The notes under the pieces: model-generated
Told to the model about the DNA's origin: nothing
What the model saw: the letters and a program-made list of their open reading frames with translations, nothing else
Database searches by the model: none
Translations under genes and position numbers: made by a program
Assembly: GCF_003711515.1 (NCBI RefSeq)
Contig: NW_021167093.1
Coordinates: forward strand, 484,643 to 548,642
Length of the DNA stretch: 64,000 bases
Direction of reading: 5' to 3'
Source of the DNA: Sodiomyces alkalinus F11
Lineage: Eukaryota > Ascomycota > Sordariomycetes > Glomerellales > Plectosphaerellaceae
Part shown: piece by piece, positions 58,395 through 64,000 of the stretch
How positions within the stretch are numbered: the stretch's first letter is position 1
How the letters are laid out: each line of letters begins with the position of its first letter

Positions 58395-59850
58395 GTAGAT
58401 ATAGGTAAGACCTCTGAAAATATAGAGGGTTTAACCCTCGCTACGCCTCTTAATTCGAAAAGGCACCTTAGCCCTTTTATACTAACCCCTAGACGTTTTT
58501 CTAGGGCCCGAATTAAACCCCCCTCTAACTAGGAGGCCAAAGGCGTTTTCGAAACGCCGTCCAAGGCCCCCCCCTGCTAAAAGACCGAGCATTTTAGGCT
58601 CTAAATAGGCTAAAAAAACACTCGGAATAGCTAGAGCCTTGGGAGACCCTTAGCTACGCCCTAAAAGTCGACTAGTTTAGCTAGTAAGGCATAGGCTAAG
58701 AAACTACTCTAACAGGCTCTTTAGCTACTTTATTAGGCCTATACCCTTAACCCTGCCCCCAAAGGCTCTATCCGTAGGGCTTGAATCTACTATTAACAGA
58801 GTACTAAAGCCTTATAGCCCCCTATACTGGAATAGAAGGTCGACGAGCTAGCTTAGGCAGTTTATAGGCTTATATAATAGCCTAAACCGCTTTATAGCGA
58901 GACTTTAAAGGGGGGAAAAGGTCCTACCCAGGCCCCTATTTTAGGGGCTTTAGTGCCTTCGGCACTTACCCCCCTCGACACCCCTTCTAATACACCCTAA
59001 AAAGGTCCCTAAGCTTATTTTATAACCTACAGCAGGGGCCCTGATTCCGAAGCAAGGTTTCGATCCCCTCGAGCTCCGAAATAGACTTAATAAGACCCTA
59101 AAACCCCTGTCGTTACGGCTATTACCCTATTAATTAATAAGAAGCTTATTGTAACCCCAGGCCCGAAATATAGTATTTAATAGCTCCTAGATTCTTAGAA
59201 TCAGTGGTTTAAAGAGCTAAACCTGCCCCTTTAGCCCCCCTAATCTATAGGCGACTAGTTTAAGCTTATTATTAAATAGGTGCCTACTAAAGCCATTAGA
59301 GATAACGATACCCCGATACCTACCGACCTTTCGGAGCCACTATAAGAGGCCCTAAACCGAGGACTATAATAGGGCCTAGTTTTAAAGAATCTAGTCACTA
59401 AAATCGGCACCTTTAACCCCTGTTAGGGTAGTAGGGAATCCTTAATAGCTAGGGGCTCCGAACGCGTTTTATGGCACTATAGTTATTTCCGTGCCTACTG
59501 CTAAAGACTAGAAGTACTGCCTAAAACAGGGGCTTTATATAGCCGGCCAGCGGCTAAAGGTCTATAAATATAGGCCTATAATCCCTAGAACCTAGTACTC
59601 TAGCTACTAGAAGTTTGAGTATACCTGAGGGACCTGTAAAGACCTACTTACCTGCCCTATCTATGCTATTAAAGGCCACGGGGAGGAATACCACTACTAT
59701 AAGAAGTGTAAAGAATACAGAGACTACGAGTATAAGACCTATAAATACTATAACTATAAGGGAGAGCACCCCCCTTTTAGTAAGGACTACGAGGTCTTTT
59801 AAGGTAGAAAACCCTAAGTTCTATAAAGAAAGGGCCTTTTAGTTTGAAAG
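58395..59850 (+). pseudogene. LINE2-B ORF1 (gag-like)
   Basis: Starts like LINE2-A ORF1 (GATATAGGTAA, then TCTGAAAATATAGAGG). Near the end is a knuckle region at 59635-59780: CKDLLTCPIYAIKGHGEEY, where spacing fits CX2CX4HX4C with one Cys now Tyr. It is followed by further Cys-to-Tyr changed knuckles (YKKCKEYRDYEY, then YKTYKYYNYKGEHPPFS). Stops are TAG/TAA. Nucleic-acid-binding role by family. Confidence 0.77.
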
Positions 59851-59859
59851 ATATCCGGT

Positions 59860-62800
59860 TTATTTAATATTACGTCGATAAATAGACCCCGGCGTAGGAG
59901 GCTATCCTAGAACAGACTTTAGAAGCTTCGGCTAATATAGTCCTTATTTAGGAACTTACCTACGTCTGGATACTAGAGGGGTAGTTTATTCGAAACCACC
60001 CTGCCTTTACACTGTTACGCCTATATCTTAAAAAGCCTGGTTCTCCCTATTAAGCCTAGGGTCCTTACTTATATAAGAAAGGCTCTAGCATAGAGCTTTT
60101 ATACTACGACGACCTTCTAGGCAATACAGACGCGTAGCGTATAGAGGTTTACTATCTATAGACCTTTTATATTCTACACGTTTATAATTAGATAGAATAG
60201 GACCCCACAACGATAAGCCGAGGGCGGCCCCCCTAGCCCTACCCCTTTTACCACTTCCACTTTGACTTCTTCTTCTTCTTTTCCCTTCTTTTTAGGCCCT
60301 AGAAACCGGCCCTAGACCGAAGATTGAGTACTATAGGGCGTACAAGTCCCTAAGCCTACCCTTATTATAAGGGACCTTAACAGAAACCACTAGTAGTAGA
60401 ACGGGGCTGCTACTAACCAGGCTTCTATTAGGGGCTAGGCCCTAGTAGTCTAGTTAGATAGCCTCGGAGCTACCTATTTAGTGGATTCTAAAGAGGTTTA
60501 CCTAAACGGGGGGACTCTTTTTAGGTCTATTCTTCGTTAAGAGTCGGTTATAGACCTTGTCTTTTATACGCCCGGCTTTGATGATCTCCGCTTTAAGAAG
60601 TAGGAATATATCGAAATCACTACTTCCTTACATCGCGCTATCCTCCTTTCTGCTACCGTTTTAGGCTCTAAAGGTCCTATAAATAGATCCTTTCCGCCGG
60701 CTTATAACTATAAGCTAGCAGATTAGGGCCTATTTACATGGATCCTAAAGAGCCTAGAACCTTGCCTCGATCAGGACCTTTAATAGGCTATTAAAGCCTC
60801 GGACTAGGACTTCTTAGGTCGCTGCCTCTTAGATACTATTACTCTAGCGCTTTAGGCTTTAATACCTAAGGTATAGGTAGTAGAGTGTTCGAAACCGTGA
60901 TCGACTAAAGAGCTAAAATCCCTGCGAAAATCAGCTAGTAGGGCTTTTAGGGTAGTCAGAAAAACGGCTAAACAAGGGGCCTCGGCTACCCGGCTAGCGC
61001 CTTTAGAAGACTCCTAGAAAGAAGCTCGAAACGATTATTACCGGGTGGTAAAACTGCAAAAGACGACTACTAGGAGGCCTTCCTAGCCCACGCTAAAGGC
61101 CCCGAGACTTTTAAAGCCTATAACTATACAAAGAGCGGCCTTAAAGCGAAAATCCCACCGATTCAAAAGCCTACGAAGTAAAAGGCCTACGCCTTCTAGG
61201 ATAAGTATAACGCCCTACTTTAGACTATCTTTCCCTCCGTTATCGATACCCCTAAAGCCCCTGTATTTATAGGCCCTTTGGGGGGCCTAGGCCCCTGTAA
61301 CCCCTCTAATAGCCCCTAAAGCCTAACTAAATCACGTAGTAAAGGCCTTAGAGAACCGTATGAGTGGCCTAGCCTCTAGGTTATAGAGCTATAATACGTA
61401 ATCTTTAGATCTGCTAAAGGGAAAGCCCTGGACCTAATAGAACCGGTTTAAAACCGATCTATATAGGCCTATAAAGCTATTCCCGGGCTCTTTTTATAGG
61501 CCTACTCAGCTCTCTTTCCCGTAGGATATTACCCTACCTATTAGAAAAAAGCCCTCGGGGTTATTCTGCGGAAACCAGGAAAGAAGGACTATTCTGATCC
61601 TAAGTTATATAGGATTATAGCCCTTCTAAACTACCTAGGTAAAGTGCTCGAATGGGTTATAGCTACTACGCTTAGCTTTCTAGCTAATACCAGCGATAAC
61701 CTTCTACACCCTAATTAAATACGGAGTAGAAAACAACCCTCTGCTATCGACACAGCCCTTATCCTCCTTCACTATATCGAGAAACAGCGTAAACCACGCC
61801 AAAATCGTATAATTTCTACTCTGTTTCTAGATATTAAAGAAGCCTTCGATCACGTCGTCTGCCCCTAGCTACTTAGGACCCTTTAGAAACTCTAACTACC
61901 CCCGAACCTAGTTAAATAGGTAGCCTCTTTTACAGAAAACAGACGTATCTAACTAGCCTCTAAACGGTAGGTTTAATAGCCTACCCCCTAAATATAGGGG
62001 TCCTATAAGGCTCCTCGGATTCCCCTATTCTATTCGTAATATATATTAGTAAGGTTATAGCGGGACCGGACTTCTAGAGTCTCTAGCTCTCTTATATCGA
62101 CGGTTTTTAGCTATCTATAGTGTCTACGTCGACTAGAAAAAACTATAAACCCCTAGAAAAGACCGTAGCCTCCCTATTCGACGTAGTAAAAGTTAACTAA
62201 GTCCTTTTTAAACACTGAAAAACAGAGCTTATGTACTTCTATAGAAAACGCTCTAAAGAAGACGCCTCGGTAACTATAAGGGGACACCTAGTAAAACCAG
62301 CCCTAGGTACTATTAGGCGGCTAGAGGTCTAGTTTACTCCTAAGTTATTATTTAAACTATATATCGAAAGACGCCTAAATTCAGCTTTAGAGGCCCTAAA
62401 CAGGTTATATAAGCTTGCTAGCTCGTAGAGGGGCCTTTCTTTTAAGGCCCTATGGCAGCTATATATAGCCTGTATAGCCTCTTTCGCTGACTTTGGCGTA
62501 TAGCTCTAGTAGGACCCTAAATTACCGAAAAAGCATATCGTAGACTGCCTCGAACGTCTATAGTACGGCGCTTTACTTAGGGCCCTAGGTGCTTTTAAAG
62601 ATGCCTCCTTACGGCCTCTAGAACTCGAAGTAGCAGTCCCCCTAGCGGCGGCTTAGTTACCTAGGTCTAGTAGCCTTTATGTCTTTATAACCTTAAATCT
62701 CTTACTAAACCATCGTATTAGACGCTAGCTTTTAGTAAGCGAAAACCACGAAGACCTCGCCTGGCTATAGAACCTTCTGCCTACTATATAGCTATATAGA

Positions 62801-63293
62801 CTAGACCTAGAAACAGTGGCTTTAGTAGGCTAGTCTTAGGATATCGAGAGTCCTTTGGCTAAGTAGAAGGCCCCCTAGACCTTAAAACCTATAGCGGACC
62901 AAAAACCCTTTTCCCCTCTTAAAGGCCGGCCTAAAACAGCTACCGACCCTGGCGCTAGCCCCGAGACCCTCGATTAGAAAACAGCCAACATCGAAGCCCT
63001 CGCTGAAATACAATAAAACCTAGGTAAATAGACCGCTATTTTGTATACCGTCGGCTCCCTAGGCTACTATACTAGGTCCCCTACAGGACTCTTACAGGCT
63101 ATAGCCGCTATAATATAGTGGGCTAATACCGGAAGGCCCTATAAAGCTATAGGCTTTAACCTAGGGGCCGCTACTGAAATCGCGGACGCAGAATTATATG
63201 CTATTCTTTAGGCCCTTTATACTACCTTATAACGGACGCCTAGGCCTATAGAGTGCTATACTTTTAGCGATTCCTAGACAGCTATTTAGAAGC
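59860..63293 (+). pseudogene. LINE2-B ORF2 (endonuclease, reverse transcriptase, RNase H), truncated
   Basis: The endonuclease part shows TLIIRDLNRNHQQ near 60360 (family form 'GDFN.HH') and ESVIDLVFYTPGFDDL near 60545. Reverse transcriptase shows LFLDIKEAFDHV at 61821-61856, the GVL*GSSDSPILF region near 62005, and LSYIDGF near 62095 where the (Y/F)xDD active site lies. RNase H shows the ATEIADAELYAIL segment at 63170-63210, with the catalytic Glu. The frame stops at 63293, where the poly(T) of a minus-strand LINE begins. No part of it can be translated whole. Confidence 0.83.
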
Positions 63294-64000
63294 TTTTTTT
63301 TTATTTTTTTTTTATTCATTTCGCGCATACAGCCCTAAAGCTATAGCGCGGCGCCTTTTGCCCTATAGGTTAAAGGCTAGAATAAACTATAGTAAGGAGT
63401 GGAGTGGAGTAGTAATAAACAAAGGAAGTGCTCCGTAACAGTCTGCCTAATATACCGAAAAACAGGTAAAAAACCAAAACAGAAAACTAGGCCGCAGGAT
63501 CCGAGTTTACGCCCTATACCACTCTGCCGAGGCTATTTTAGTAACTAAAAGATAGGCCTCTAAGGCCTGTATACCTCTTTTAGTACTGAATAATAGCGGC
63601 AGGGATAGCGGTAGGCCTGCTAGGACTTCCCGCAGGACTCTTCGTTCGTTTTTATAAAAAGGGCAGGAAAGGATAAGGTAGGCTGTATCCTATATAGGGG
63701 AGCCGGGACAGGAACAGCGGTCGTTAGCGCAGTTTCGGGCTCTTTTTTAGTGGGATTTTAGGTATCCGAAGCCGGTTTTTAGCTGAATAAAAGCCGACTT
63801 TACCCACCTAAGGCCCTGTATCGGCAGTGGTTTTCAGGAAAAACGGAGGTTATCTCGGACTAGGCGCCTATAAAGGCGGCCTAAACGCACCGATTTACCT
63901 CTTTTTTCCGCCTCTTCCTCTCCGTTCTATAAAGCTTTCCAGTCTTAAATCAGGGCCTCGTTAACCCGGCGTTTTAAGTGGCTAAGGGTAACTATACTAA
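63294..64000 (-). mobile_element. LINE insertion, minus strand, running off the window
   Basis: On the minus strand it ends in a poly(A) tail, seen as a T-rich run at 63294-63313 broken by one A. A 3' untranslated region (63314-63506) and the C-terminal coding part follow. It interrupts LINE2-B, so it is the younger of the two, and TG/CA are clearly more frequent than in its host. A true poly(A) tail distinguishes it from LINE1, which ends in AAT units. Its family cannot be assigned, because LINE2-B lacks this region. Confidence 0.8.
63507..64000 (-). pseudogene. LINE ORF2 C-terminal part with cysteine-rich domain, partial
   Basis: Frame from the window edge to a TAA at 63507-63509. It reads LRWVKSAFIQLKTGFGYLKS, then CANDRCSCPG and DTAYLILSCPFYKNERRVL. 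This is the CxC..H..C-type module after RNase H in many LINEs ('C.CG..ETxxHLLxxCPLY..ER'). Five in-frame stops are present (two TAA, two TAG, one TGA), so it is inactive. The last residues are AYLLVTKIASAEWYRA. The N-terminal part lies beyond the window. Confidence 0.75.

Larger units (their letters stand above)
57723..63293 (+). mobile_element. LINE2-B, LINE with 5' region, ORF1 and most of ORF2
   Basis: Second LINE2 copy. It starts with the same 5' end as LINE2-A (TCCTTCTTACAACTCACGT at 57723). The 5' untranslated region is interrupted by an LTR-like insertion (58142-58394). ORF1 runs from about 58395 to 59850 and ORF2 from about 59860 to 63293. Another LINE on the minus strand cuts it inside RNase H. 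The order ORF1, endonuclease, reverse transcriptase, RNase H fits the Tad/I-type LINEs of fungi. RIP stops are frequent. Confidence 0.85.

Noticed and set aside
59615..59842. Open frame of 75 codons
   Set aside because: It is in a different frame from the LINE2-B zinc knuckles in the same place, which are clearly the real reading frame.
1..64000. tRNA or rRNA genes
   Set aside because: I looked for tRNA A/B-box patterns and conserved rRNA segments and saw none that I could defend.

Overview
The window is nuclear DNA of a filamentous ascomycete, most likely a sordariomycete (inferred from the one host protein and its short GT-AG introns). It holds a single recognisable host gene, SMC1 of the cohesin complex (15591-19720, plus strand, six exons, 1254 residues). 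Everything else is retrotransposon sequence, mostly heavily mutated in a way that matches repeat-induced point mutation (RIP). CpA and TpG are nearly absent, TpA is in great excess, CpG is kept, and in-frame stops in the old coding regions are almost all TAG or TAA, as expected from CAG/CAA/TGG codons.

Left arm (1-15380). A minus-strand Ty1/copia relic (copia-A) runs from a tandem 202-bp terminal repeat near 14915 leftwards through gag, protease and integrase. A plus-strand LINE (family LINE1) is inserted in the integrase with a 14-bp target duplication (3119-3132 = 11966-11979). A full-length Ty3/gypsy chromovirus (Gypsy-1a, 4793-11602, 214-bp LTRs, duplication AATCC) is inserted inside that LINE. 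A minus-strand solo LTR of the same gypsy family (2201-2415, duplication GGTAA) interrupts copia-A further left.

Gene island (about 15380-19720). Base composition becomes normal about 210 bp before the SMC1 start codon. It turns RIP-like again at the end of the gene, where the last intron and a 5-residue exon lie.

Right arm (19721-58140). LINE1 fragments are followed by a minus-strand gypsy copy (Gypsy-1b, from 23122). Its LTR is split by a complete copia element (copia-B, 23166-28807, duplication CGTAA) and its pol by a near full-length LINE1 (about 32706-39312). Its protease region is cut by a second LINE family (LINE2-A, from about 40689). LINE2-A is itself interrupted in its 5' untranslated region by a complete second gypsy element (Gypsy-2, 41097-47281, duplication CTAGG) and then cut off by another LINE1 (to 51743). 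Beyond lie LTR relics, minisatellites, a LINE1-like gag fragment and the gag of a third LINE (LINE3).

Right end (57723-64000). A second LINE2 copy carries an almost unmutated 253-bp LTR-like insertion in its 5' region. It is cut in its RNase H domain by a minus-strand LINE that runs off the window.

I saw no tRNA, rRNA, CRISPR array or intact transposon gene. Two retrotransposon-borne open frames of unknown function deserve attention: one antisense to gag-pol in Gypsy-1 (seen in two copies) and one downstream of the chromodomain in Gypsy-2.
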